This document shows, piece after piece, positions 15,548-22,751 of a stretch of 64,000 bases of DNA; positions within the stretch are counted from its first letter, which is position 1, and each line of letters opens with the position of its first letter. The translations under genes and the position numbers were made by a program. Origin of the DNA: Pseudomonas sp. IPO3778. GTDB lineage: Bacteria; Pseudomonadota; Gammaproteobacteria; Pseudomonadales; Pseudomonadaceae. The stretch lies in assembly GCF_013386825.1 (NCBI RefSeq), contig NZ_JACARC010000044.1, positions 35,000-98,999 of the forward strand, in the 5' to 3' direction. A model generated the notes under the pieces. The model searched no databases and was not told where the DNA came from. It saw only the letters and a program-made list of their open reading frames with translations.

Positions 15548-16272
15548 GTCTGCGCCCTGAGGTCGTAGTCGTTAAGGGTGTAGTGCCGGGCAACCCCGGC
15601 ACTGTTAAGCCGGGCCGCCAGCCCGAATTCAGGCAGCACGCCACACAGCTGCAACTCACCATCGCTTAGTGGTGTGTGAGCCACGCTGCTGCACACCAGT
15701 GCCCCCTGTAACTTCACCTCGGGCAGTGCGCCGGGCGGGCTTTCATCACCGATGTTCAACGCCGGATCAGCGGCCGCGGCAACACGTAAACCCTGGGAGG
15801 TCTCGTGCACGATGGTGATCGTGCCCAGGTCCCGCTCGCTCTTGGCCGCGTTGATGCGGCGGATCAAACGGTTGTGATCACCGCTGGACCAACTGCGACC
15901 GATGATTGCCTGCACGTCAAAGGTGTAAGGCAAACCGGTTGGCCGCTGTTGATACCAGGCGCTGAGGTTGGGGGTGAAACCCAGCGATTCGACGGCGTAG
16001 CTCAACGCCTTGGGCGTACCGGCCTGACGCTGGATCTGCCAGGACAAGGCCACGGTGAGGCGCTTCTCCGATTCGCTGGCATCGGCATCCCATTCACTGA
16101 CGCCGCGATCAGCGGCCAAGTAGGGAAGGAATTCAACCGGCGTCTGCAACGGGTTCATCAATGCCGGGAAGGGCGGAGTAACCCGGTCGAGCAACTGCCC
16201 GAACCCCAAGTCCAGCGCCTTCTCCAACGGCGAACTGTTAGCGGGCAGCAAGCTGCTTTTTCGCTCACTCAT
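15544..16272 (-). CDS. Baseplate / tail protein I (gpI)
   Basis: 242 residues from the ATG at 16272, which overlaps the gpJ stop codon (ATGA). The P2 gpI pattern is clear: SLLPANSSPLEKALDLGFGQ, LMNPLQTPVEFLPYLAADRG, SWQIQRQAGTPKALSYAVES, and a C-terminal HYTLNDYDLRAQT. gpI forms part of the baseplate wedge and connects to the fibre protein encoded next. An in-frame upstream ATG at 16305 lies inside gpJ and is less likely. Confidence 0.92.
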   Translation of the reverse strand: MSERKSSLLPANSSPLEKALDLGFGQLLDRVTPPFPALMNPLQTPVEFLPYLAADRGVSEWDADASESEKRLTVALSWQIQRQAGTPKALSYAVESLGFTPNLSAWYQQRPTGLPYTFDVQAIIGRSWSSGDHNRLIRRINAAKSERDLGTITIVHETSQGLRVAAAADPALNIGDESPPGALPEVKLQGALVCSSVAHTPLSDGELQLCGVLPEFGLAARLNSAGVARHYTLNDYDLRAQT

Positions 16273-17264
16273 AGCGTGCGCACCTCCACCTCGACACCCG
16301 TGCAATACGGGGCCTGGAATGCCGTGCTGACAATCGGCTCCAGCGGTTCAAGGATTTGCAGTTGGGCAGCGCCTGCCGAGTGGATGGCGTAGTCGATCCA
16401 GCTCGGGTCCACCCGGCCTTCCAGGCGATGACAAGACTCTGCATAGTCTTGCAGCAGTTTCTGGGCGGCGACTTGAGTGAGCCCGGAATCCGGGCCGGGG
16501 TTGATCTTCGCCACTACGCGAATTTTGTAGCGCAGGATCTGAGCCGCCTGCACCGTGACGAGATCCGTTTCCGGCCGCACATCAGGCCGGGCGAAATGCC
16601 GGCGTACACCGTCGAGCAGATCAGCAGGTGGCGTGCCATCGCCGTCTCGGGCCAAGACCGTCACCATCACTTCACCCGGCGCGGTGCGACGGCCGTTGCC
16701 ATCCTTGACCCGAGCCGCATAGCCGTCCGGGTCGAAGGTATAAGTGACCGTCACCACCCCGGGCGTAGCACTTTGCACTTTCACCGATGGACGCTCACCC
16801 AGGGTGAAAACCTCCCGGCGATACTGCATGCGCGAGCCTGCCGCTGGAGCATGGGGCGCGAGGTAGTAACGCAGTCGGGCGTCATCGTCGCTCTCCAGCG
16901 TCGGCGGCACTGGCGGGAAAGCCGCCGGGTCACCGGGGTCCAGCACCTGGCGCTCCAGGCCCATGTCGGCCAGGCGTGCGTCGAGGTTGCTGCCGGTGGC
17001 CCACCACGCCAGCATCTGCTTGATGCGGGCGTTGTATTTGCGCTCGTGGGTTTGCAGGCGAACGCAAAAAGCTTCGAGCGCCAACGTCAGCAACTCGCTT
17101 TCGTTCTCCAGGCTGACCTTGAGCTTGGCGGCATTTTCCGGCGCACGGGTGGCGACGTAATCAACGACAAACGCCTTGAACTCCGCCAACAGCGGTTCGA
17201 ACTCGTCGACGGCAATGATCGCCGGCTCGGCCAACTGGTTCTGGCCGGGTATCAGCATGCTCAT
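16269..17264 (-). CDS. Baseplate assembly protein J (gpJ)
   Basis: 331 residues of the gpJ/gp6-like baseplate wedge family. N-terminal IIAVDEFEPLLAEFKAFVVD, the middle SDDDARLRYYLAPHAPAAGS, and the conserved YRREVFTLGERPSVKVQSAT followed by GVVTVTYTFDPDG are typical. It overlaps gene W by 4 nt upstream and gene I by 4 nt downstream, so W-J-I form a translationally coupled string. Confidence 0.93.
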   Translation of the reverse strand: MSMLIPGQNQLAEPAIIAVDEFEPLLAEFKAFVVDYVATRAPENAAKLKVSLENESELLTLALEAFCVRLQTHERKYNARIKQMLAWWATGSNLDARLADMGLERQVLDPGDPAAFPPVPPTLESDDDARLRYYLAPHAPAAGSRMQYRREVFTLGERPSVKVQSATPGVVTVTYTFDPDGYAARVKDGNGRRTAPGEVMVTVLARDGDGTPPADLLDGVRRHFARPDVRPETDLVTVQAAQILRYKIRVVAKINPGPDSGLTQVAAQKLLQDYAESCHRLEGRVDPSWIDYAIHSAGAAQLQILEPLEPIVSTAFQAPYCTGVEVEVRTL

Positions 17265-17593
17265 GTCACCACCTCGAAGGATTGTTTGCGGTTTTTCCAG
17301 GTGCCGGCAAAGCGCAACAACAGGCCGGCGCCCTGGCGGTTGGCAACGATGACTTGCGGCTCGAAGTCGGCGATGCCGTTCTGTGGGTTGTAGAACGCCT
17401 GGGCGGCATGGCTCTGGGCGAGAATCAGCAAGTCATCACCAAGGTTTTGCCCGAGCAGTTGGGGGATCATCGAGCCGTACAGCGGACGCTTCTGGCGGGT
17501 GCCTAACGGCGTGGTCAGCGCTCGGGTGGCGCGCTGGACGAATTGCAGCCAGTCATCAACGGCCGCCCCGGTGTTCCGATCGATTCCAATCAT
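17261..17593 (-). CDS. Baseplate assembly protein W (gpW, gp25-like)
   Basis: 110 residues. MIGIDRNTGAAVDDWLQFVQ and RATRALTTPLGTRQKRPLYG are the hallmark of gp25-like wedge proteins, in which the short GTR-x-R-x-x-YGS segment recurs (here GTRQKRPLYGSMIP). The protein initiates sheath polymerisation at the baseplate in contractile systems. It starts 12 nt after the stop of gene V. Confidence 0.93.
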   Translation of the reverse strand: MIGIDRNTGAAVDDWLQFVQRATRALTTPLGTRQKRPLYGSMIPQLLGQNLGDDLLILAQSHAAQAFYNPQNGIADFEPQVIVANRQGAGLLLRFAGTWKNRKQSFEVVT

Positions 17594-17605
17594 GGGATGT
17601 CCTTA

Positions 17606-18214
17606 TCAGGGGCTGATGACCCGGCCTTGGTGGTCCACCACCGGGCCGGTGAAGTGCGCGCCGCCGGCATCCAGCAACAGGCTCGTACCGCCGACTTGCA
17701 GCGTGATGCCCTGGGCGCTCATCGTGAGGCCGGCGGCGCCGACCTTGATGTCGACCTGTTCGCGGGAACCGATGAACGTGGTGGGGCCATTGACCCAGTT
17801 GAAGGTGTGGCTGGCGTCGTCGTAGTCGCTTTGGGTACCGTCCTGATGGCGCCGCCGGGTCAGCGTCGGAACGCTGGAGACCGGCGGAAAACGGTCGCTG
17901 TTCAAACCGAACAAGGCCACCGATTGCGCCCCGCCCTCCCCGCCGCCGTAATTGAGCAGCAAGCATTGCTCGCCCACTGACGGGATGCGGGTTTCCGTCT
18001 GTGCACCGGCGCTGGGGTTGAAAAAGCGGATCGCCGGGGTGAGCAAGTCGCCGTGGCTGACCTTGCAGGTATTGCTGGCGGCGTCGACCTCCTGGCACAC
18101 GCCGATGCGGCAGAAACTGTCGGCGCGGCGATACAGGTCTTCGAGCTGAGATTCCATTTCAGCCAGGCGCTCGATGATCGGTCCCAGTTGCATGCGTAAC
18201 AGCGCGTCGAACAT
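17606..18214 (-). CDS. Baseplate spike protein V (gpV)
   Basis: 202 residues of the P2 gpV spike family: an N-terminal helical region, an OB-fold (VCQEVDAASNTCKVSHGDLL, TRIPSVGEQCLLLNYGGGEG) and a beta-helical tip with repeated short strands (VDIKVGAAGLTMSAQGITLQ, GGAHFTGPVVDHQGRV). The trimeric spike pierces the target outer membrane. The gene begins the structural part of the cluster, 3 nt after the previous gene. Confidence 0.92.
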   Translation of the reverse strand: MFDALLRMQLGPIIERLAEMESQLEDLYRRADSFCRIGVCQEVDAASNTCKVSHGDLLTPAIRFFNPSAGAQTETRIPSVGEQCLLLNYGGGEGGAQSVALFGLNSDRFPPVSSVPTLTRRRHQDGTQSDYDDASHTFNWVNGPTTFIGSREQVDIKVGAAGLTMSAQGITLQVGGTSLLLDAGGAHFTGPVVDHQGRVISP

Positions 18215-18217
18215 GGG

Positions 18218-18733
18218 CTACTCCGCCAGTGGTTTGTATTGGTCGGGGTCATCGATGTTCGAGACTTCCCAGGTGCAGGCGAACAGGGGTTTGCCGGTGG
18301 GATCGTTGAGCAACGGCGGTCCGATATAGAGGGTTTGGGTGAAGGTGACGGTCCAGGTGTCGTAGTCCGTTTCTGCGGTGGTGCGTACTGAGGGCGCGGC
18401 GACGATATTGGCCGGCAGGTCGCACTGGTCCTGCGGCAGGCTCCAGCGGTTATCCAGCACCAGGTCCATCAGTTGGCTGGCCAGGTCGCAGGCATCAAAG
18501 GGCAAGGCACCCGGGGCGACCATGGCCTTGAGTGAGATCCCCAGGGCATGAGCCTTGCGCCCTTCACGGGAACGGACGCCCGGGCCATTGCCTTCGACGG
18601 TGATCAATACACCGGTGTTATCCCCGGTGCCCTGGAAGTCCTGATGATTGCCGACCTTAAGGTCCGGGAAGGCAACTTGCAGCGCATCTTTAATGGCCTG
18701 GGGCAGTTGGGAGGGTCTTTCGATAAGCGTCAT
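18218..18733 (-). CDS. Conserved tailocin protein of unknown role between holin and spike
   Basis: 171 residues with no recognisable motif or membrane segment. Features are SQLPQAIKDALQVAFPDLKV near the start and a two-layer alternation of strands and helices. It occupies the place of PA0615 in the R-pyocin cluster. A tail-completion or baseplate role is possible from position but unproven. It ends 3 nt before gene V. Confidence 0.75.
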   Translation of the reverse strand: MTLIERPSQLPQAIKDALQVAFPDLKVGNHQDFQGTGDNTGVLITVEGNGPGVRSREGRKAHALGISLKAMVAPGALPFDACDLASQLMDLVLDNRWSLPQDQCDLPANIVAAPSVRTTAETDYDTWTVTFTQTLYIGPPLLNDPTGKPLFACTWEVSNIDDPDQYKPLAE

Positions 18734-18755
18734 TTAAGTAGCGTCCTTGCAACGG

Positions 18756-19094
18756 TTACTGCGGGTCCTGACGGGTGCCTTCGTTGACGCCGATGCGCTT
18801 GGCCGCCCAGCGTTCATAAAGGCCGATGGCCACGTCGGCGCCGGCCATGGCGGTCAGGCAACCAATGGCGCCGGCCGTCCAGATCGACATGCCGGCGGCG
18901 TAGCACAGCATCAGGGCTGAGACCCCGCAGACCATGCACGCCCCGGAGCGCAGGGCCAGGCGCCGTATCAGCGACCAACCTCGAGCGCCTTCCTTGTCGG
19001 CGCGCCACATTTCTCCGGAAACACCGCCGATCAGGGCCAGTGCGATCACCAGCCAGATAGGCATTTCCGCTAACGCTTGCTGCTCGTTTGTCAT
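18756..19094 (-). CDS. Holin (tailocin lysis)
   Basis: 112 residues with three hydrophobic segments: IWLVIALALIGGVSGEMW (about 13-30), CMVCGVSALMLCYAAGMSIW (about 53-72) and AGAIGCLTAMAGADVAIGLY (about 73-92), and a charged C-terminus. This layout fits class I-like phage holins that make the inner-membrane hole for the endolysin. It is the first structural or lysis gene after the promoter region. AGGAGG precedes the ATG by about 6 nt. Confidence 0.85.
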   Translation of the reverse strand: MTNEQQALAEMPIWLVIALALIGGVSGEMWRADKEGARGWSLIRRLALRSGACMVCGVSALMLCYAAGMSIWTAGAIGCLTAMAGADVAIGLYERWAAKRIGVNEGTRQDPQ

Positions 19095-19167
19095 GTCACG
19101 CCTCCTGGCTGAGCATTACCGGCGCAGTGCCGGGTGTTGGGTAATTCCATTTATAGGTAGGCATTCC

Positions 19168-19192
19168 AAAAAGCCCGGTTGCCCGGGCTTTT
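19168..19192 (-). terminator. Intrinsic terminator in the tailocin leader
   Basis: AAAAGCCCGG...CCGGGCTTTT forms a 10-bp stem with a 4-nt loop followed by T residues on the minus strand. It lies between the predicted tailocin promoter and the holin gene. It is also symmetric enough to work on the plus strand. Confidence 0.75.
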
Positions 19193-19382
19193 CAGTAATG
19201 ATGTCCTCGAACGTTCGGCGCTACTGGCGCGGTACGGTTCTTTCCTCAATGTTTTTCCGACCACGATCCCTGTCTGCCGGATAACTGCTTCTGGTGCTTT
19301 ACGCTGCACACCCGGGCCAGTTGCCAACCCTCTGAACCGTTAAGGCCGGTTCATCGCTGCCTGTTCTTGAAGCGGTTTGAAA

Positions 19383-19487
19383 CTAAAGAGCGTCGGCATC
19401 CTTGCCGGTGTTGCCTGGCATCCGTGCCATCGCTTCGATGGCGTCCTTGCCGGTGTTGCGTAACGTCCTTGTCTTCCTTGGCAGCAT
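19383..19487 (-). CDS. Possible leader peptide of the tailocin operon, 34 residues
   Basis: A 34-codon frame starts ATG at 19487 with a strong ribosome site GGAGG 8 nt upstream and ends TAG at 19383. It would be the first ORF on the transcript from the promoter at 19530-19558. The product is basic at the start (MLPRKTRTLR) and contains the hexapeptide NTGKDA twice, 15 codons apart. No function is recognised. It may be a decayed regulator gene or a translated leader acting on the terminator downstream. Confidence 0.45.
   Translation of the reverse strand: MLPRKTRTLRNTGKDAIEAMARMPGNTGKDADAL
19395..19459. repeat. In-frame direct repeat in the tailocin leader
   Basis: GGCATCCTTGCCGGTGTTGC at 19395-19414 recurs at 19440-19459 with one change, a 45-bp period (15 codons). 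A shorter third match lies near 19484. The repeat creates the duplicated NTGKDA of the small leader ORF. Confidence 0.75.
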
Positions 19488-19529
19488 CCTTGCCGCCTCC
19501 ACCAGGCCTTCTTGGCTGGCTTGAGATGA

Positions 19530-19558
19530 AGAATATGCATGTATGCATATACAGTCAA
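19530..19558 (-). promoter_or_regulatory. Predicted tailocin promoter (sigma-70 type)
   Basis: Minus strand: -35 TTGACT (19558-19553), a 17-nt spacer, -10 TATTCT (19535-19530). Operators O1 and O2 overlap or abut it. Transcription would start near 19523 and run through the leader ORF towards the holin and all tailocin genes. Confidence 0.65.
19535..19548. promoter_or_regulatory. Repressor operator O1
   Basis: ATGCATGTATGCAT, an ATGCA-N4-TGCAT palindrome placed between the -35 and -10 boxes of the tailocin promoter. Binding here would block RNA polymerase. The match to O2, O3 and O4 argues for one binding protein, most simply the CI/PrtR-like repressor encoded next door. Confidence 0.65.
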
Positions 19559-19571
19559 TGCACAAATGCAT
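19558..19571. promoter_or_regulatory. Repressor operator O2
   Basis: ATGCACAAATGCAT, centred 23 bp from O1 and touching the -35 box of the tailocin promoter. It has the same ATGCA-N4-TGCAT design. Confidence 0.65.
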
Positions 19572-19588
19572 TTATTTTTGCTCGACTT

Positions 19589-19602
19589 ATGCATGAGTGC
19601 AT
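19589..19602. promoter_or_regulatory. Repressor operator O3
   Basis: ATGCATGAGTGCAT, centred 31 bp upstream of O2. Third perfect ATGCA-N4-TGCAT site, suitable for cooperative binding of repressor dimers. Confidence 0.6.
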
Positions 19603-19644
19603 TTCCAGCCTGATGGGCAAGGGGTTTGGAGGTTTTGCATGGGC

Positions 19645-19674
19645 GAAAAAAAGCCCGCTCATGGGCGGGCTTTG
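19645..19674 (-). terminator. Intrinsic terminator of the repressor gene
   Basis: Minus strand: AAAGCCCGC CCATGA GCGGGCTTT followed by a long T run, 16 nt past the repressor stop codon. It separates repressor transcription from the tailocin promoter. Confidence 0.8.
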
Positions 19675-19689
19675 TCTTACGCGAATGGG

Positions 19690-20424
19690 TCAGCGGGCGT
19701 ACATGCCCCACCAGAAGACATGACCGAGGATGCTGATCTGTTCATCCTGGATGTCCTGGAAGCTGTAGTCCTCATCCGGATGTTCATCGCGGTTGAAGCT
19801 GCGCAGGCGAATCCCGGAGGGCAGGCGGTAGAGCTGTTTCACCCGCAGTTGGCCGTTGTGATTGATGGCATACAAGTCGCCATCGACGATGTCGCCGATC
19901 CCGCACTTGCCCGCGTTGACGCCGACGGTCGCGCCATCACGCAGCACCGGCAACATACTGTTGCCGCGCACCGTCACGCACTTGGCCTGGTCGAACTGCA
20001 CACCGTTATGCCGCAGACTGCGCTTGCCGAATCGCAGGCTGGCCTTCTCGCTTTCCTCGATGACGAATCTTCCTGATCCAGCAGCCAATTCAACCTCGCG
20101 CAGAAAGGGGATCGACACCTCGTCATCATTAACGGGGGTGTCGTCGTCCCACAGGCTTATGTCCTTGAGTTCCGAATGCATCGGGTCGCGCTCGTCCGAC
20201 CGCGCCGGCACCAGGGCCGCGCGCCCGCGCAGCTGGTCGGTGCTGACCTGGAAGTAATCGGCGATGCGCGAGATGTGCTTGTCCGACGGGTCAACGATCT
20301 TGCCGCTGAGGATCCGGGACAGCGTGGATTGAGGCACGCCGGTACGCCGGTGAAGCTCCGTGGGGGAGATCCGGTCGCGGTCCAGCAGCTCTCTTAAGAC
20401 GATAGAAACGTTGCGTTTTTGCAT
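19690..20424 (-). CDS. CI/PrtR-like repressor with S24 self-cleavage domain
   Basis: 244 residues from the ATG at 20424. Residues about 18-62 form an XRE helix-turn-helix (PTELHRRTGVPQSTLSRILS). The C-terminal half is a LexA/CI-type S24 peptidase: predicted cleavage bond Ala115-Gly116 (VELAAGSGRF), nucleophile Ser156 (VRGNSMLPV) and general base Lys196 (GQLRVKQLY). RecA filaments would trigger self-cleavage after DNA damage and release the tailocin genes, as PrtR does for pyocins. No PrtN-like activator gene is seen in the window, so direct repression at O1-O3 is the simplest model. Confidence 0.9.
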   Translation of the reverse strand: MQKRNVSIVLRELLDRDRISPTELHRRTGVPQSTLSRILSGKIVDPSDKHISRIADYFQVSTDQLRGRAALVPARSDERDPMHSELKDISLWDDDTPVNDDEVSIPFLREVELAAGSGRFVIEESEKASLRFGKRSLRHNGVQFDQAKCVTVRGNSMLPVLRDGATVGVNAGKCGIGDIVDGDLYAINHNGQLRVKQLYRLPSGIRLRSFNRDEHPDEDYSFQDIQDEQISILGHVFWWGMYAR

Positions 20425-20460
20425 AACGCGGATAGTGCAGGCAGTTTTGATGCTTGGCAA

Positions 20461-20474
20461 ATGCTAATTTGCAT
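20461..20474. promoter_or_regulatory. Repressor operator O4 upstream of the repressor gene
   Basis: ATGCTAATTTGCAT differs from the O1-O3 consensus at one position. It lies 37 bp upstream of the repressor start codon, next to a weak minus-strand promoter (TTGCCA, 17 nt, CACTAT). That promoter would make the repressor mRNA leaderless or nearly so. It could mediate autoregulation. Confidence 0.5.
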
Positions 20475-20817
20475 ATTTAATGCATTGAACGTTCGCGTCA
20501 GCTGCAATCGTGGAGCCAATGTTGGCTACGAGACCGATAACCAGAATCAAGGTGTAGGTTTGACCACAACCGCCAAAATTACGGATGCCCCAGGCGGATT
20601 TCTTGTCGTAGCAAGTGGTGAGGCATGCCTTAACACCAAAACTGATAGGTCGACGTCCTCGGCCGGCTGCGATATCGCGAAAAGATCAACCGGGTATTCG
20701 CCTGGATCGCACAAGTTGAGCAGCATCACTTCTGAACTGCAGCCGTGATTTACTGTCGTACGCTGGCTCTACGCCACATTAGCGAGTAACCCATTGGCTA
20801 CCAAGGAGAGGTACAAA
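20475..20817. other. Intergenic stretch between repressor gene and hcp
   Basis: About 340 bases with mixed composition. No ORF with good codon use or ribosome site, no terminator and no confident promoter was found. It must contain the hcp promoter. A plus-strand open frame through it has no ribosome site and unnatural composition. Confidence 0.5.
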
Positions 20818-21306
20818 ATGGCTTTCGACGCCTTTATTCAGATCGCAGATATCCCTGGCGAAGCGCTAGACGAAAAGTACAATAAATGGATAGAAATTAC
20901 CGGCTATAACTTCGGCGTTAGTCAAAGCACCTCCGCCACTGCCAGCTCCTCTGGTGGCGCATCATCCGGTCGTACCACCATGACCAATTTCACCTTCACA
21001 AAACACTTGGATAGCGCCAGTTGCAAGCTAATGGAGGCCAGCTGCGCGGGTCAGCACTTGAAGGAAGTGAAACTGGTGTTATGCCGCGCAAGCACCGATA
21101 AACTCAAATACTACGAGGTAGTGCTTGAAGAAGTGATCATCGCTGATTACACCCAGAGCGCCAGTTCCGGCATCCCCATGGAAATCGTACAACTCAACTA
21201 CGGTCGCATCAAAACAACCTATACCCTGCAGAAGCGCGTCGATGGCACAGCAGGCGGTAACACGACCGGCGGATGGGACCGAATCAGCAATAAAAAGTAT
21301 TCGTGA
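20818..21306 (+). CDS. hcp: Type VI secretion tube protein Hcp (orphan, HcpA-like)
   Basis: 162 residues. MAFDAFIQIADIPGEALDEK, NKWIEITGYNFGVSQSTSAT, FTKHLDSASCKLMEASCAGQ and NYGRIKTTYTLQKR match the HcpA/B/C subtype of P. aeruginosa. Hcp forms the hexameric inner tube of the T6SS and carries small effectors in its lumen. The ATG at 20818 has AAGGAGAGG about 6 nt upstream; an ATG at 20794 lacks this. No other T6SS core gene is present in the window. It is followed 9 nt later by a putative effector gene. Confidence 0.95.
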   Translation: MAFDAFIQIADIPGEALDEKYNKWIEITGYNFGVSQSTSATASSSGGASSGRTTMTNFTFTKHLDSASCKLMEASCAGQHLKEVKLVLCRASTDKLKYYEVVLEEVIIADYTQSASSGIPMEIVQLNYGRIKTTYTLQKRVDGTAGGNTTGGWDRISNKKYS

Positions 21307-21315
21307 GGTTCGACC

Positions 21316-22290
21316 ATGGCCGAAGCACTTTCCTTTATCAACTCCAGAACGCAGACCTTCGACTCTCAGAAAGCTAGCCTTGCACTACCAAAGAATACCA
21401 AGGGCAAGTTCATTTCCCTCAACTCCCACATCTCGAGCGGAGTTGTCCTTGCCGGTGAGGTCGTGATCGTCGGGGACGCCTCCACTCCATCGTCTACCGC
21501 TCAGGAAGCCTTCCTGATGGCAAAAGCTGCCGAAGTGCATACGGCGTTGTTGGTTAACGGGGTGGGAGCAGATGACTTTTTTCTTGAGCATTTTGAGCTG
21601 CTTAAGCAGGCGATCTCCTACACGTCCATGGGGATAGGCGCGGCCAGTGATAGCTGGGCCAAACATATGGACGACATTAAAAAAACGCTTCAGGACATTG
21701 AAAATCTTTATCGGAGACACGTCAGCTCAGGCACCATTACTCAACGAGACGTTTTCTATGCGAAGCGAACAGAGTTGTTCATGAAGCTTGATAAACAGCT
21801 GGATAATTTTCTGGCCTACGGTTCCGGACTGCGCAAGGAAGGCTCGATCAAAAGACTGCTCGGGCTTTCAACCAAAAGCTATATGCATACTGCAGAACTC
21901 GCGGGGTACACAGATAAGGTATCCGGTGTGGCAATGGCCTCCAAGTGGATAAAACGGGGAGCCTATATTGGGACCGCGCTTGAAGTAGGCTCCACCGCAA
22001 TTTCAATTCATAAAGCTTGTGCGTTAGGGCGCGAGGAGCAATGCAAGAGAGCAAAATATGTTGAGGGGAGCTCTCTGGTCGGGAGTATAACCGGAGCGGG
22101 GGGAGGCGGAGCTCTCGGCGGCCCCATAGCAGGAGGCATATGTTTGCTGGGGCTAGGTATCACAACAGGTCCAGGTGCATTGGCCTGCACCGTTATAGGA
22201 GGTGCAGCGGGTGGATGGGTGGGAGGCGAAGGGGGTAAGTGGATCGGCGAGAAAATTGGAAAGTATATTTATGGGAAAGTTACAGAATGA
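21316..22290 (+). CDS. Putative Hcp-linked antibacterial effector with C-terminal glycine-zipper membrane region
   Basis: 324 residues, no signal peptide. Residues 1-60 are beta-rich and polar (KNTKGKFISLNSHISSGVVL). About 85-200 is helical with a charged coiled-coil-like section (HMDDIKKTLQDIENLYRRHV). About 205-310 contains hydrophobic and glycine-zipper segments (GSITGAGGGGALGGPIAGG, GGAAGGWVGGEGGKWIGEKI) of the kind found in pore-forming toxins. It lies 9 nt after hcp and overlaps a small membrane-protein gene by 4 nt, the classical effector-immunity order. No family name is recognised; a membrane-depolarising activity is inference. The DNA is more AT-rich than the core genes. Confidence 0.65.
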   Translation: MAEALSFINSRTQTFDSQKASLALPKNTKGKFISLNSHISSGVVLAGEVVIVGDASTPSSTAQEAFLMAKAAEVHTALLVNGVGADDFFLEHFELLKQAISYTSMGIGAASDSWAKHMDDIKKTLQDIENLYRRHVSSGTITQRDVFYAKRTELFMKLDKQLDNFLAYGSGLRKEGSIKRLLGLSTKSYMHTAELAGYTDKVSGVAMASKWIKRGAYIGTALEVGSTAISIHKACALGREEQCKRAKYVEGSSLVGSITGAGGGGALGGPIAGGICLLGLGITTGPGALACTVIGGAAGGWVGGEGGKWIGEKIGKYIYGKVTE

Positions 22291-22664
22291 CAAACATCCC
22301 AATAGGCCTGATTGGTATTTTTATAATATTACCGATGATTATTAATCTAATTGTAACAGCTGTGATTGCGCATAAATATGTTGAGACCATAGAAAGCCAT
22401 CTACCAAACTGCTCTTTTGTATCAACCATTAGAGAGGCATGGTCAGGTGGCGGCGTACTCGGAAAGCTTATTCGAGGTGGGGTGATGACAATAGTCATGA
22501 TGATGCCGAATCTGTGCGCCAAAAAAGGCATAATTGATATCAACGAGATGAATAGACTGCCCGTTTTCTACAAAAGACTATTAATCATTCCGATGCTTAT
22601 AACTTTTACTCTATTCACTGCCATGATGGCGTTGAGGATCGCTGGATATCTATTAGGGCTTTGA
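22287..22664 (+). CDS. Small inner-membrane protein, candidate immunity protein
   Basis: 125 residues from the ATG at 22287, which overlaps the effector stop codon (ATGA). There is one hydrophobic segment at about 5-28 (LIGIFIILPMIINLIVTAVI) and another at about 98-122 (LLIIPMLITFTLFTAMMALR), with a soluble part between. Membrane-embedded partners typically protect cells from pore-forming T6SS effectors or colicins. Function is inferred from gene order and topology. The composition is AT-rich like the effector gene, so both probably arrived together. Confidence 0.65.
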   Translation: MTNIPIGLIGIFIILPMIINLIVTAVIAHKYVETIESHLPNCSFVSTIREAWSGGGVLGKLIRGGVMTIVMMMPNLCAKKGIIDINEMNRLPVFYKRLLIIPMLITFTLFTAMMALRIAGYLLGL

Positions 22665-22751
22665 AATGATTCAATAGTTAATTGGTAGTTACCAAATCGG
22701 CGATCTCAAAGATCAAGTACCTGACCTGATCAAGCCGCTCGAGGCATTAAT

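Noticed and set aside
19340..19711. 123-codon minus-strand frame across the tailocin promoter region
   Set aside because: It runs through the repressor terminator, the operators and the predicted promoter, so it cannot be one translated gene.
6807..20424. Possibility that the tail cluster is a complete prophage
   Set aside because: No terminase, portal, capsid, replication or integrase genes are present, and both borders are the known tailocin site genes cinA and mutS.
20419..20748. 109-codon plus-strand frame between repressor and hcp
   Set aside because: No ribosome site, overlaps the repressor start and operator O4, and the product has no plausible structure.
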